A DNA stretch of 64,000 nt from Diplonema japonicum (GCA_964019335.1 OZ025683.1:310001-374000), one strand, 5' to 3'. Numbered from the stretch's first letter, positions 11,472 to 21,951 are shown. Notes: generated from the letters alone by a model not told the origin. A program made the numbers and translations.

Positions 11472-12024
11472 TAGTTCTTTTTTTTTCTTTTTTCTTTTTC
11501 CTTCCTCCTTCCAACCGAACGCCTTTTTCTATTCACCCCAAAGAAAATAGTTTGTACCTTGTTTTTGTTATTTCATCCACCCCGTTGTTTTCTTCTTTTT
11601 CTTTAACTTGAACAGTTAGCATCTCCCCTGCACACTGAAACTTTATCGAATTTTCTTTGTCTCCAACCTTTTTCACTTGTCCAGACTTGTCGCCTTTTAC
11701 CTCCCCGCCTTGTGATTTTTCGTATAAAGGGCCCCTGCCTTAAAAAGGTGTGTTAATATTATATGGGTTCCCCTTACCCCCCCCCTTTTTTTTTGCCCAT
11801 TGTACAATTCATTTAAACGCCCCCATTCTCTTTTTTGTTTCCCCGCCTCTTTTTTTTTACTCCTACCACCTTTACTGTTGTTGTTGCCCTGTTTTTATTG
11901 TTCACTTTTTATGTACTTTTTCCAGAAAGATTTTTTTTTTTGTTCCTTTGCAACCTTCCTTTTTTTTCTCTTACGTTCTTTTCCCCAAACCTTCACCAAT
12001 TCACAGGAGAGGGTGGGGAGAGAA
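11472..12024. other. Intergenic, pyrimidine-rich
   Basis: T/C runs throughout; no gene. A long pyrimidine tract and CACAG at about 12002-12006 probably form the splice acceptor of the next gene. Confidence 0.6.
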
Positions 12025-12588
12025 ATGTACAGCCCGGGCCCCGGCCAAGGTCCGGGGAGCTACACGGTGAACATTAATATCAACGTGGGGAAGTCGAAGA
12101 AGAAAAAGAGAACCGCGACATCGGTCCCGAGAGTGAGGGAAACCATGGAGGAAACACGGCATCAGATTGTGTCAAAAGAGGCTGCGATTACGGAGCAGAT
12201 ATATGAGGGACAGCAACCTCCTTCCAACGAGACGGCCTCTTCCCCTGCTCCTGCTACAGAACCCGTTGAGCTACCCCCACCCCAACAACCACAAGTGGTT
12301 ACCATTCAGGAAGCTGACCCACAGTCTCCTGTAATCGCGCCCTCTCCAAGGGGTGTCGCCACTGTACACGTCAACCACGGTTCATCGCCTGTGTCTGCCA
12401 TACGGATTTCGAACGAGCCTTTGAGGGGTGCGTCGCCTGTGTTATTACCACCACAGCTGACTAGCGACATGGGTGCCGCCGCCAATCGTGACCTTGCTTG
12501 CGTGGCGTGCGGGACGTCTCTGTTGCTGCAGGGCTCGTTCTGCCACAACTGTGGCTGGCGGGTTCGATCTATTCACGCACAGGAATGA
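12025..12588 (+). CDS. Short paralogue of the upstream WW/zinc-ribbon protein (no WW domain)
   Basis: Encodes 187 residues from MYSPGPGQG. I chose ATG 12025 because it follows a CACAG acceptor by about 18 bases; the frame upstream is a translated pyrimidine tract. Near the N-terminus is VNININVGKSKKKK, matching INININVDKRKKK of the neighbour. The middle is Pro/Ser-rich and disordered. The C-terminus has a zinc ribbon (CVACGTS...CHNCGWR) equivalent to the neighbour's last exons, but here in one exon. It therefore looks like a tandem duplicate that kept the end modules and lost the WW domain and the introns. The stop is followed by a 27-base C run. Confidence 0.82.
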   Translation: MYSPGPGQGPGSYTVNININVGKSKKKKRTATSVPRVRETMEETRHQIVSKEAAITEQIYEGQQPPSNETASSPAPATEPVELPPPQQPQVVTIQEADPQSPVIAPSPRGVATVHVNHGSSPVSAIRISNEPLRGASPVLLPPQLTSDMGAAANRDLACVACGTSLLLQGSFCHNCGWRVRSIHAQE

Positions 12589-12739
12589 CACACAAAGCCC
12601 CCTCCCCCCCCCCCCCCCCCCCCCCCCTTCCCTTCCTTTCAAATCTCTTCTGTAAACGTGTTGTTTTTATTAAAAAAAGTTATTCCAACAAACCTGTACC
12701 CTCCTTTATCATTAACGAAGGCAAAAAAAAAAAAAAAAA

Positions 12740-14860
12740 ATGTCGAAGATAGGCCCGGTCCGGATAAAAGACGCGCTTGGGAAGTTGTTCATGAAGATCC
12801 ATCCGGATCTGTTGTGGGCGGACCCTGCGAAGCGGAAACAGAACGAGGAGAGCATGCAGGGTCTGAACGAGATCCTCGCATGGGAGAAAAACCTGCGAAA
12901 GGGAAACGTGCAGCAGACCCCGCAGACCAAAGGCGTCAGCTTCTTCACAAAAGAGGGCGAAACAATGCTGCAGGCTGAGCTAAAACTACCCAATAATTTC
13001 ACACCGGAACCACACACAATCCCTCAAGCCTCCGCGGCCGTAAACAGCTTCCTGAATAAGCTTCTAATCAACGCGGAGGTTCTGGGCCCGAAGGAACAAG
13101 AGATTATCGAGAATTCAACAAGCAACCTGGAGGAATGGAAGCGGGTGTCGGAACGAAAAAAACAAACAACGGACCACGCAGCCACTGTAAGAGTGTCCGA
13201 TTACAGCTCTCAAGCAAAACCGGGTTCAAAATGGGAAGACATTAGAAAAGAACGAAGAATAATGTCAAAGTACGAAGCGATGGGCGACTTCGGTGCTGCA
13301 TTTGACGGAATGGACATTGAAATCCCAGAGGGTGCTCATGAAGCGTCGGAGCTGCCCGACCCGATTGTTGACAGCGAAGAGTTGAAGGTTCCCTTGCAGC
13401 CTATGAAGCGATTGACAAAACACAAACCGAGAGCAGTTCTGGGCCACCTCGCAGAGGACTTCAACAACATGATGAAAGAATTTTGGAAACCGGAGGACGT
13501 CCCTGACATCACAGAGCTGATCACCTCTGATCTCATCCACTATGACCAGAATGTGTCGCCTGTAGACTGTGCCAAAGCGATCGCCACCCTGCAGGAACAC
13601 CTCTCCACGCTGCGGTATGACAAATGGTACTTCGTTCCCTTGTTCATCACCACCCGCTTCGGTATTGAATCTGACCTTAAAGGGTTCATTTCGATTCCTT
13701 ATTGGTTCGAACCGAAGGATTTTCTCGAGTACGTGATATCTAATCAAGACCATATCAGGACTATTCAAGAGGAGTCGTTTGAAGATGCCAAAGGCCTCGA
13801 GCATCTTGTCAAAGAGACGCGGCAGTCCATCCCCCTCACCGATATTGTCATTCGATGCAACAAGGAGCTGGCGTCCGGTGCGATCAACACCCTCGGTTCT
13901 TGTAAAGACCTCCTCCGCGCGCATAACTGCACGGAAATGGTTTTTGAGATCATCGGCGAAGGCTGGCAGTACGGAGCCAGAGACACTGGCATCCTCCAAG
14001 TACCCTCCGATGTAACACGCGACGGTTTGAGAGAGTTCCTTGAATACCTCACCGGGACGAATCAGTTAGAACCGGTATGAACAATTTTTTATTTTTTTTA
14101 TTTTTCGATTTTTTTTTTTGTTCATAGATCAAATCGGCGTACAATGAAACGGTGCGTGTTCTCAATGAGACAGATAGGTTGACGAAGGTCTGCTACGAGG
14201 TGATCGGTCCCAAGGTGATTGACGTCGAGACAGAGGAGGCGAGCTTGGAGCACAAGTTCGAGTTCATCAAGGAGCTGTACAGCATAAGCGGGGAGCTGTC
14301 GAGGTACGACTGGCAGGACTATACTTTCTCCATGGGTAATGTAAAAAACAACAACAAATACCACAACATAATATAATAAAGGCCCGCTCGACCTTGACTG
14401 GAGCACGGGTATTCTATCACTGCCGCACAATTTCCACGGGGCAAACTTTGCGCAAACAGTGCACATGCTCCACGAACAGGACAACAAGGATGTTGATGAA
14501 ACCGGTGAGACGCCTGAGCCTGAACATCTTGAGTTGGAAATAGAGGCGAGGAGGATTAAGTCGGAGTTAATGCAAAGTGGGCTGCTTGAGCTTGACCCTG
14601 AGAAGCAGACCAAGCAACAGAAGGCTCTGCAAGACATGATAGAGAACTACGACTCACCTGAAGGCATCGAACAGTTCATTAAGGATTCCTTCCCCTCCTA
14701 CGTGCAGCAGCAGACAGAACAAACTTCTTATGATATGAACCTGCTCGCTCAGCAGCGAACAGAGCTGACAGGCTACACCGCGAAGAAGCTGCGGAGATAC
14801 TTCAAGAGCAAGTCACGACCGCGCATTGGCCCCGACCACCGTAATTGGGACTTCCTCTGA
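12740..14860 (+). CDS. TCAIM-like protein (DUF4460/DUF4461 family)
   Basis: Three exons, 12740-14074, 14128-14335 and 14382-14860, encode about 673 residues. The introns are GTATGAAC...TTCATAG and GTAATG...AAAG. The N-terminus (LGKLFMKIHPDLLW followed by NEESMQGLNEIL) is the J-domain-like module of DUF4460, seen in animal TCAIM (T-cell activation inhibitor, mitochondrial). The long C-terminal part (WYFVPLFITTRFGIESDLKG onward) is consistent with DUF4461, and the final exon is helical and charged. Known relatives are mitochondrial with poorly defined function. No clear presequence is visible. Domain assignment is from family memory, fairly confident for the N-terminus. Confidence 0.75.
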
Positions 14861-14987
14861 TGAGGTTTATTTTTTCCATCAAAAGTCGTTTATTGAAAGA
14901 GAATTTAAAAAAAAAAGAAGAAAATCCCGACAAAAAAAAAAAAAATAGCGAATAAAAAAGGGGGTGGGGAGGGTGGGGATAATAATA

Positions 14988-15944
14988 ATGTCGGAGCCGC
15001 CGAAAATCCCGCAAACCCTTTGGATCGTCGCTACCGAAAGCACGGGTGAGAAACCGAAGAAAACACTGCACAGCTGCAAGCTGTCCGAGGAGATAATAGA
15101 AAATGAATTAAGCTGGCGGAGCGAGAAAGGGGGAAAAATCTTCGCCAGAGGAGGAAAATGGGTGGTAGAGGTGAACGGCAGCCACGTAGGAGAAGGCGAG
15201 AAACCTACGACAGAAGGATGGCTACCACACGAGGCAGGGTGGAACGACACATGCAGCGTGACGGAAGGGCCACCGCGGTTTGAAAACCCGTCAAGACCGG
15301 CAATTAAATTATCGTTGTGTGGGCACAAGAAGACGAATTTAAGTGAAGCACTCGACCACGCGAAGAGAGAGCTGCAAAAGCTGTCGAGGGAGAGGATGCT
15401 GGAGGCAAGAGAGCTGACTCGCGACCAAGACCATGCTCAGATGATGTTTGAAAACATTGCCGCTGTGAGGACCGAGCCTCCTGCTTTGGAGGGCCACGCT
15501 GCAGCTCGTGAGGCGTTCCAAAGAAACGCACTGGGAGGCGGTGTGCCCCAACATTACCGGGAACACCAACCTACAGCCGTCCCTCCTACAGAGGAGCATG
15601 ACGTTGTTGCCTTGATGACTGTCCCGCTGCATGCGTCGCGTGACTATGCTCTTCAACGGCAGGCCACTGCTGCCTCCCGTCAACAGGCCTTTGAAGCTGA
15701 TCTCGTGCGCTCCCTTGTTACTCCATACCGCCCCCCTCTTGCTCCTCCTAGTCAAGGTCTCAAGGGGGTCTCTGCACACCTCGCTTCTCTTCGACAGCAG
15801 TGCCACCCCCTCCATGTCGTGCCCCGTGCGTCCCCCATCGAGTCCCCCTCGCGGCCCATCCAGAACATCTCTGTCAACACCCCCATCGCCCCCAAGCCTA
15901 AGCGATGGCTTCAAAGCCCCACGCGACACCCCTCTCCTGGCTAG
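14988..15944 (+). CDS. Protein of unknown function
   Basis: Encodes 318 residues. The start used is MSEPPK; an in-frame GTG lies 24 bases upstream. Residues 1-110 are compact and Trp/Gly-rich (WIVATES, KWVVEVNGSHVGEG, EGWLPHEAGW), perhaps a small beta domain. A charged helical segment follows (EALDHAKRELQKLSRERMLEARELTRDQ, about 20 residues of it clearly coiled-coil), then a disordered Pro/Ser/Arg-rich tail ending SPTRHPSPG. No family recognised. It lies 127 bases after the TCAIM-like gene. Confidence 0.72.
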   Translation: MSEPPKIPQTLWIVATESTGEKPKKTLHSCKLSEEIIENELSWRSEKGGKIFARGGKWVVEVNGSHVGEGEKPTTEGWLPHEAGWNDTCSVTEGPPRFENPSRPAIKLSLCGHKKTNLSEALDHAKRELQKLSRERMLEARELTRDQDHAQMMFENIAAVRTEPPALEGHAAAREAFQRNALGGGVPQHYREHQPTAVPPTEEHDVVALMTVPLHASRDYALQRQATAASRQQAFEADLVRSLVTPYRPPLAPPSQGLKGVSAHLASLRQQCHPLHVVPRASPIESPSRPIQNISVNTPIAPKPKRWLQSPTRHPSPG

Positions 15945-16041
15945 TTTTTTCTTTTATTCTTCTTGTACCATGTTGATATTCATGTTTTGTTATTCGAGTT
16001 GATTGTTCTTTTTATAACCGCATCGCAGGTCCCCTCCGAAG

Positions 16042-17634
16042 ATGGATGTGGAGGGGGATCTGCTGGCTGGCGAGAAGGTGATGAATGCGGTGGGTGGACC
16101 GCAGGTGCAGCCGTCCGACCGGCTTGCCATTGCGGCGTGCCACTTAGCGATGGCGGCGAAGGAGCTGCCGCACGCAATCGAAGCGCAGAACATGTTGAGG
16201 GCTCTGTCGCCGGACGGAGCGGCGAATTCGATCAGAGACGCGCTGGACAGTGACGTGGCAGATCCGCTGCCCGCGCAGTTGTTGGCAAGGGCGACATATC
16301 AGTTGACGCAAGCGGCGAACCAACTGCCGCACGCTCTTGGCGCACATCAAATGCTGCAGGCACTGGAGCCCCTTGCGGCCGAGCCCCACCCTAACCACAA
16401 CTTGGATATCGATGATGTTGTGGACATGCTGAACGAAGCCGCGGACGCAGCAGAGGCAGAAGACCCGCAGATGCAGCAGACACAGGCGGGGATGCGGCAG
16501 GAACAGTTCCCGCAAGACATGTCACCCGTAGCACCCACAACACCCCTGACCGCCTCTTCCCTACCTCCTGGTGTTTTGTTCCATAGTTCCGAACTCCCTC
16601 AAGGCATCGAGGCCAACTTACCGCCGCCTCCCGCACTCCCCCCTGCCGTCCCTACATCACATTCGCCTCGGCAGCAGCAGCCTCAACAACAGCACCCTCA
16701 ACAACAGCAGCCTCAACAGCAACAGCCTGCTGCGGTTCCGTTGATGTTGCCGAAAATAGTGGTGCCCTCTTTGCCGTCTCTCACTGCCGCAAGCGAGGTC
16801 CGTAGCGCACCCAGCCCATCCCCTGCGCCGTCACGGTTGGGGGACCAGCTGCGGAATTTGGAGAGCCTGAAAACGCAGGTGTATCAGCACCAGCAGCTGC
16901 AGCAACAACAAGCACAAATCCAGCAGCAGGTTCAGATGCTGCAACAGCAGATGAGGAACTTGGGTGTGTCTCCGCAGCAAGCTGCGCCGTTCCAGTCGCC
17001 GCAAGTGAGCAAGCCGTCAAGGAACGGGATCCTGACGCCGCCCTCGAGGGAGTCGTTGCCAATGCCCACCGGAGGTCCTACTTATTCTGTGGTGCCCCCA
17101 CGGCTAGTGGCACCGGATGCGCTGGTGTATGAGAGGAGCCTGCATGGCCACCCAGTGGTGAGGGAGATCCCAGAGATACAAGACGATGAGGAGAGCCTGC
17201 CACCGGACCCCTCGGACAGGGAAGAGATGGAGTTTTATGGTGTCCCAGATGCAGGGTACGGTCGGGTGAGCCCTTTAAGAGCACGGCAGGTGAGTGCAAG
17301 TGCTACTGGTGCTGGTACGTGTGCAGGGGGTGTCGAAAACATGATGACGCGTGTGGAGCAACTGGAGCAAGACAAGTTGTTGTTGGAGCATCTTGTGGCA
17401 CAGCACCGGAGGATCAATTCCCTCCCCGCCTCTGCCATCAACAACCAAATGCTGCAGGCAATGATGACACAGATCGAAAGCCTCAAGAACAGGCTTCTCA
17501 ACGCAGCATGCAACTACGCCGCGGACGGGGGTGACCTCACCGAGACCGCCGCAGTAATGTCTGCCCACATGTCGACACGGAGAGCCACCCCTTCTTGCAC
17601 ACCGCAGGGCTACGGATACTTGGCTGGGCTGTAA
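16042..17634 (+). CDS. Gln-rich coiled-coil protein with internal duplication
   Basis: Encodes 530 residues. The ATG follows CATCGCAG by about 13 bases, a likely acceptor. The N-terminus contains two related helical repeats: AIAACHLAMAAKELPHAIEA at about residues 29-48, and ARATYQLTQAANQLPHALGA at about 80-99, each followed by a LxALxP turn. The middle has polyQ/QQP tracts (about 210-235) and a Gln-rich coiled coil (about 275-310). A second coiled coil follows near residue 435 (MMTRVEQLEQDKLLLEHLVA). No catalytic family is recognised. A scaffold or cytoskeletal role is only a guess. Confidence 0.75.
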   Translation: MDVEGDLLAGEKVMNAVGGPQVQPSDRLAIAACHLAMAAKELPHAIEAQNMLRALSPDGAANSIRDALDSDVADPLPAQLLARATYQLTQAANQLPHALGAHQMLQALEPLAAEPHPNHNLDIDDVVDMLNEAADAAEAEDPQMQQTQAGMRQEQFPQDMSPVAPTTPLTASSLPPGVLFHSSELPQGIEANLPPPPALPPAVPTSHSPRQQQPQQQHPQQQQPQQQQPAAVPLMLPKIVVPSLPSLTAASEVRSAPSPSPAPSRLGDQLRNLESLKTQVYQHQQLQQQQAQIQQQVQMLQQQMRNLGVSPQQAAPFQSPQVSKPSRNGILTPPSRESLPMPTGGPTYSVVPPRLVAPDALVYERSLHGHPVVREIPEIQDDEESLPPDPSDREEMEFYGVPDAGYGRVSPLRARQVSASATGAGTCAGGVENMMTRVEQLEQDKLLLEHLVAQHRRINSLPASAINNQMLQAMMTQIESLKNRLLNAACNYAADGGDLTETAAVMSAHMSTRRATPSCTPQGYGYLAGL

Positions 17635-17776
17635 GATCCCCCCCTTTTTTTTTCCAAGAACAAATACTTTGTTTCGTGTACATGTACCTTTTTTTTTCCT
17701 TCTCTTTTTTTCATTTCTCTCGTTGTATTTCTTTTTTTTTTTTTTTTTTTTTTTAGATATCAAAAGCCGTCCTTCT

Positions 17777-17821
<45 letters not shown>

Positions 17822-17841
17822 CCCTCCCTGTTCAGTATGGT

Positions 17842-19026
17842 ATGAAAGATGCCTCCGAATGGGATGAGAGCCTGAAAGCCGTCAAAGAGGAGGAAGAACA
17901 AGAAAAAGAGCGTCTCAGCTCACAGGAAAGCAAGGATGACGAGGAAGAGAGATTATGGCGGAAAAGAGTGACGGGATACTTCTGCCTGACCATGGTGGTG
18001 GTGGCGTGGGTGGGGCAAAGCGAGGTGACGCGCAGCCTGCAAGTGGACGGCGACGGGTACAACAAGCCGTTCTTCCTGTCCTGGGTGAACCACACCGTCG
18101 CGTTCGTCATGGTACCAATACAAGGCTGGTTTTCAAGATGCAGGGGTGAGCCTTTCATGCCCCCTGCATTGTCTAAAACACCTTGGACGATAGTGTTCAA
18201 AGCGATATTCCTACTATCTGTCGTGTACTTACTAGGGGACTACATCTGGTACACAGCTTTGGCGAGAACGTCGGTTGGTGTTGGGACTGCACTGTTCAAC
18301 ACTTCGTCGGTGTTTGTTTATGTGTTGTCTGTTCTGTTTTTGCGGGAAAAAGTCTGCCCACGAAAGGTCTTTGCAGTGGCAGTGGCAACCGGTGGAGTTG
18401 TGGTATTCTCAACCATCGGGGACAGCGGTGACGGAAGCGATGAAGAAACTGATATGATCGCGAATTTGCTGGTTGTCGCAGCTGCATTTTTGTACGCGGT
18501 TTATGAAGTCTATTTCAAAACGGTTACTGAAGAGTGGGAAGCCGATCAAATATCTTCCGTAAACATGATGGTAGGGTTCATTGCTATCGTCACCGGGCTC
18601 ACCTTGTGGCCCTTCATTGTCATCCTCGACGTTGTTCCCGAAGAAATTCGTGAGAACTTCACGTTGCCCTCTTCCGAGCATCTCCCTGGGATGGCGGGGT
18701 CTTCCTTGGGGGCGGTTGCTTTCAACATCTTCTTCGGGTTGTCGCTGGCCCTTCTCCGACCTGTTATAGTCTCGGTTGGTGTGATGACCACCATCCCGAT
18801 CACCGCTTTGACCGACTACCTCTTCCATGACGAACCCTTCAATATCTATCAGGGCTTAGGGGCACTTATGATTCTGACCGCGTTCATTTTGGTATGGGTG
18901 AGGGGAAAAAAAAAAAAAAAAATCCGGCAGCTCAATGACGATATCGTGGCCGCCATAAAGGATCGTTGGTACCGAGGCTCTGCACGGGGACAAGATACGA
19001 AAACAGACTATGAAGAAGTCGCTTGA
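17842..19026 (+). CDS. DMT-superfamily (EamA/SLC35F-like) membrane transporter
   Basis: Encodes 394 residues with a charged N-terminal tail (about 45 residues, Glu/Lys-rich) and about ten hydrophobic helices. The layout and the segment YIWYTALARTSVGVGTALFNTSSVFVYVLS...LREK match the EamA/SLC35F group of drug/metabolite transporters, which includes SLC35F5 and yeast Thi74-like proteins; the substrate cannot be inferred. Bases 18892-18930 (GTATGGG, A run, CGGCAG) look like the introns of neighbouring genes but are 39 nt, phase 0 and stop-free. If spliced out, the stretch VWVRGKKKKKIRQ would be missing. The ATG follows a TTCAG acceptor by 7 bases. Confidence 0.82.
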   Translation: MKDASEWDESLKAVKEEEEQEKERLSSQESKDDEEERLWRKRVTGYFCLTMVVVAWVGQSEVTRSLQVDGDGYNKPFFLSWVNHTVAFVMVPIQGWFSRCRGEPFMPPALSKTPWTIVFKAIFLLSVVYLLGDYIWYTALARTSVGVGTALFNTSSVFVYVLSVLFLREKVCPRKVFAVAVATGGVVVFSTIGDSGDGSDEETDMIANLLVVAAAFLYAVYEVYFKTVTEEWEADQISSVNMMVGFIAIVTGLTLWPFIVILDVVPEEIRENFTLPSSEHLPGMAGSSLGAVAFNIFFGLSLALLRPVIVSVGVMTTIPITALTDYLFHDEPFNIYQGLGALMILTAFILVWVRGKKKKKIRQLNDDIVAAIKDRWYRGSARGQDTKTDYEEVA

Positions 19027-19116
19027 TATCCTCCCCCCCCCCCTTTTTTTTCTCCCCCCCTTCTTTTATTGCCGAGGTTTTGAAAAAAAAAGGGGGGGAG
19101 AGGGTTTAAAAAAAAA

Positions 19117-20568
19117 ATGCCCCCAGATGGGTCGAAAAACGGCCTTTTACGGTATCTCTACGAAGCGGGCCTTGTTCCTGTGTATGTGATTGCGGTCTTC
19201 CACAGCATGGCGTTGCAGATCAGCACCCCGAAGTTGTTGGTCTACGTGCAGCACATGGGGTGGCAAGACGGGTACTACATCGCAGCTTACGTGGCCGGTG
19301 TGCTGGTCCCCGTTGTCGTGAACCCCATTGCAACATGGATGCTAAGCAAGAAAGGTGTGAGATGGACATTGATTCTATGGGAATGTGTAGGTGTTGTGGG
19401 GTACATGGTAATGGTGGCCGTGGCGGAAAATATTGGATTTGTAGGAGGCTGGGCACTGTCGCAAGTACTGCTGTCCTTGCGAAGTGTCCGCCAGGCCGCA
19501 GTGGCAAAACACACACCTGACATGACTATCCGCACTTCGGCTATGGCGTTGCATTCCTTCACAAACCCTTTAGGCTCATTGATAGGGTCTCTGGTGTCAC
19601 GTCTTATTGACGCAGCTTGCGATTTATGCTCAACGACGGTTTACAAAGGGATAAAAATCAATGACTACACAATTGCTTTTTTGTCGTCGGGCGGTGTATT
19701 GGCTGCAACGATATTACTGTCCGTGTTCACGGTGGGCTCCGTCAAGAAACAAACAGAAGTTGCAACGGTAGAAGACCCCGTACAAAGCGAAGAAGAAGCA
19801 ACCGAAGACGATGTGGAATCCACGATCCTTCCAACCCTCGGATCGAACCGTTTGAATGACAACAGCGGTGCGGAGAGTTGTGCCGGGACGGACATGGAAG
19901 GCCACCGCAATGTGATGGTGACGTATGTGGATGGGAGGACGGGTGAGAGCTACGTCACAACCCCTGAGAAGTTTGTGAAGAAACAGTCGCTTTTTTTTTG
20001 GTTGGTGGTGGCGCTGGTCAATTTCAGCAGTGGGTTCTACTCGGTTACATTCCAGCCTATTTTGGTGAACGATCTCGGGTTCGGAAACTCCGGCGTTTCG
20101 AACATCTTTATCATCACCACCGCCGCCTCACTCATACCCGCCGTCACCGCTATCCCTCTCACAAAAATTTTCTCAGACCGAACCATTATGATCTCTGGGT
20201 TGTTGTTGAAATTAATTGGGATGCTTCTCTACTCCTTCCCTCCTATCAACCAGTACCGTATAATCATCGGCTTTGTGTTCATTCAAAAAGCGACGTTCTT
20301 CTTCTTCACCTGTCTCATCTCCCTCTTCACCAAAACGCTTCGTCACCGATGTGGTCAGCCGCTCGGGTATCTGCTTTCCATAACGGCCCTGACCAACCTC
20401 ATCGCCTCTGTGGTGGGGGGCACCTTCGTCAACGATCTTACCGGGACTTACTATATGCCTCTTTTAAGCCTGCCTGTGTGTTTTGCCATTCTTCTGCTTG
20501 GCTTTCCATTTGCGGAATTGGATCCCAAGTCCGCTATCGTCGAGAAAATCGCATCGATAAAAACGTGA
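19117..20568 (+). CDS. Major facilitator superfamily transporter
   Basis: Encodes 483 residues with two bundles of hydrophobic helices. They are separated by an acidic hydrophilic loop at about residues 205-290 (EDPVQSEEEATEDDVES), the typical 6+6 MFS plan with a central cytosolic loop. Motif-like pieces include DRTIMISGLLLKLIGM in the second half, resembling the loop 8-9 region. No signature assigns a substrate. It lies 90 bases after the DMT transporter gene, but a shared role cannot be inferred because the array is probably polycistronic without functional grouping. Confidence 0.8.
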   Translation: MPPDGSKNGLLRYLYEAGLVPVYVIAVFHSMALQISTPKLLVYVQHMGWQDGYYIAAYVAGVLVPVVVNPIATWMLSKKGVRWTLILWECVGVVGYMVMVAVAENIGFVGGWALSQVLLSLRSVRQAAVAKHTPDMTIRTSAMALHSFTNPLGSLIGSLVSRLIDAACDLCSTTVYKGIKINDYTIAFLSSGGVLAATILLSVFTVGSVKKQTEVATVEDPVQSEEEATEDDVESTILPTLGSNRLNDNSGAESCAGTDMEGHRNVMVTYVDGRTGESYVTTPEKFVKKQSLFFWLVVALVNFSSGFYSVTFQPILVNDLGFGNSGVSNIFIITTAASLIPAVTAIPLTKIFSDRTIMISGLLLKLIGMLLYSFPPINQYRIIIGFVFIQKATFFFFTCLISLFTKTLRHRCGQPLGYLLSITALTNLIASVVGGTFVNDLTGTYYMPLLSLPVCFAILLLGFPFAELDPKSAIVEKIASIKT

Positions 20569-20651
20569 TGGAAATAGAAAAAGAAAAAAAAAAAAAAATC
20601 CATTTCTCTCTCTCATCATTTTATATTGACAATTCCATGGAGATTGAGAAT

Positions 20652-20690
<39 letters not shown>

Positions 20691-20769
20691 CTCTTTTTTT
20701 TTTAGTATTCCGAACTTTTTTTTTGCTCTTTCCTCTGAGGAAAAAAAAAAAAAAAAAAAGAGAAAGAAA

Positions 20770-21951
20770 ATGGCTGTCCGAAACGACATCGATGAGCATG
20801 GGATGCCCTTCATCAACCTGAGCCAGTACGAAGACTACTTCGAAAGGACAATGCCGCAACCCGGGAAGACATACTGGAAGTGGTACGCCGACGGCAAGGA
20901 ACACATCACCCGCACACGCGAGGCTTACGACAACGTGTACCTGAAGCAAAGATGTCTCTGCCCAGGAGTACCCACCACTACAACCACAGTATTCGGTGAC
21001 ACAGTCAACCCCATAGGTGTGAGCCCGTCAGCATTCCACAAAGTTGCTCACGAAGAAGCAGAGGTCGCAACAGCAAGAGGTGTCGGAAAGGCAAACGGGA
21101 TATATTGCTACAACTATGTCTATGCCAACAAATCGATCGAAGAGGTGGCGAAGGAGGACGGGACGAAGTGGCTGCACATGTACCTCCACGACGACTATGA
21201 ACTACTAAAAACCGCGTTTTCAAAGGCAGAAGAGCTGAATTTCTCAGCGGTCGTGGTAACAGTAGACCACCCACACGACAGGGTAAAGAACGCAACAAAA
21301 CCACTGTTCTTAAGCATGAACTGCATGGTACCTTTAGACACACCGAACTGCAACGATGACTTCGACACAGCAAAGGCATCATGGGACATGTTCGAGTGGT
21401 ACTGCAAGGGAACCAAACTCCCTGTTGTCGCAAAAGGCATTATGTGTGTAGAGGACGCCGAGGAAGCCGTCCGTCGCGGTGCGAAGGGTATTTTTGTTAG
21501 CGGTCACGGTGGCCGTCAATTCGCGTACTCCCCCTCTACTCTAGAGGTCCTCCCTTACATCGTTAATGCGGTATCTGACAAGGTCGATGGTAACATTTTT
21601 ATCGACACTGCGATCCGTTCAGGTGGCGATGTCACAAAGGCCCTCGCACTCGGTGCCAAGGCTGCTTTTGTTGGCCGGCCCGTCCTTTATGCGTTGCATG
21701 CTGGCGGGGATGGCGCCGTTGCGGACATGATTGAGATTCTTCGTTACCAGTTGGAGTGCAACATGCAGTGTATCGGAGCGCAGTCCATTCCTGAGATAAC
21801 CGCGGATGTCATCGCCCGTGTTGCAGGGCCGCTCAGCCAGGTCCTCTCCGACACCTCTTCACACACAGCTTTAAGGATCTCCTACCTTTCCTTGTTCATC
21901 GGTGCTGTGATCGGATCCATCGTTACTCGCAGTCTGCAGAAGCGGGCATGA
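20770..21951 (+). CDS. FMN-dependent alpha-hydroxyacid oxidase/dehydrogenase family protein with C-terminal membrane anchor
   Basis: Encodes 393 residues. ATG 20770 was chosen; the frame upstream is translated T and A runs. The fold follows glycolate/lactate oxidase: Tyr in HMYLHDD, Lys222 in VVAKGIM, His246 and Arg249 in SGHGGRQ, and the phosphate site ALGAKAAFVGRP. Departures from the family consensus are SGHGGRQFAY (usually SNHGGRQLD) and IDTAIRSGGDV (usually DGGVRxGxDV). The active-site His and Arg are kept, so activity is plausible with altered substrate choice. The last 30 residues (LSLFIGAVIGSIVTRSLQKRA) form one hydrophobic helix plus a basic end, a tail anchor unusual for this soluble, often peroxisomal family. 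Confidence 0.88.
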   Translation: MAVRNDIDEHGMPFINLSQYEDYFERTMPQPGKTYWKWYADGKEHITRTREAYDNVYLKQRCLCPGVPTTTTTVFGDTVNPIGVSPSAFHKVAHEEAEVATARGVGKANGIYCYNYVYANKSIEEVAKEDGTKWLHMYLHDDYELLKTAFSKAEELNFSAVVVTVDHPHDRVKNATKPLFLSMNCMVPLDTPNCNDDFDTAKASWDMFEWYCKGTKLPVVAKGIMCVEDAEEAVRRGAKGIFVSGHGGRQFAYSPSTLEVLPYIVNAVSDKVDGNIFIDTAIRSGGDVTKALALGAKAAFVGRPVLYALHAGGDGAVADMIEILRYQLECNMQCIGAQSIPEITADVIARVAGPLSQVLSDTSSHTALRISYLSLFIGAVIGSIVTRSLQKRA

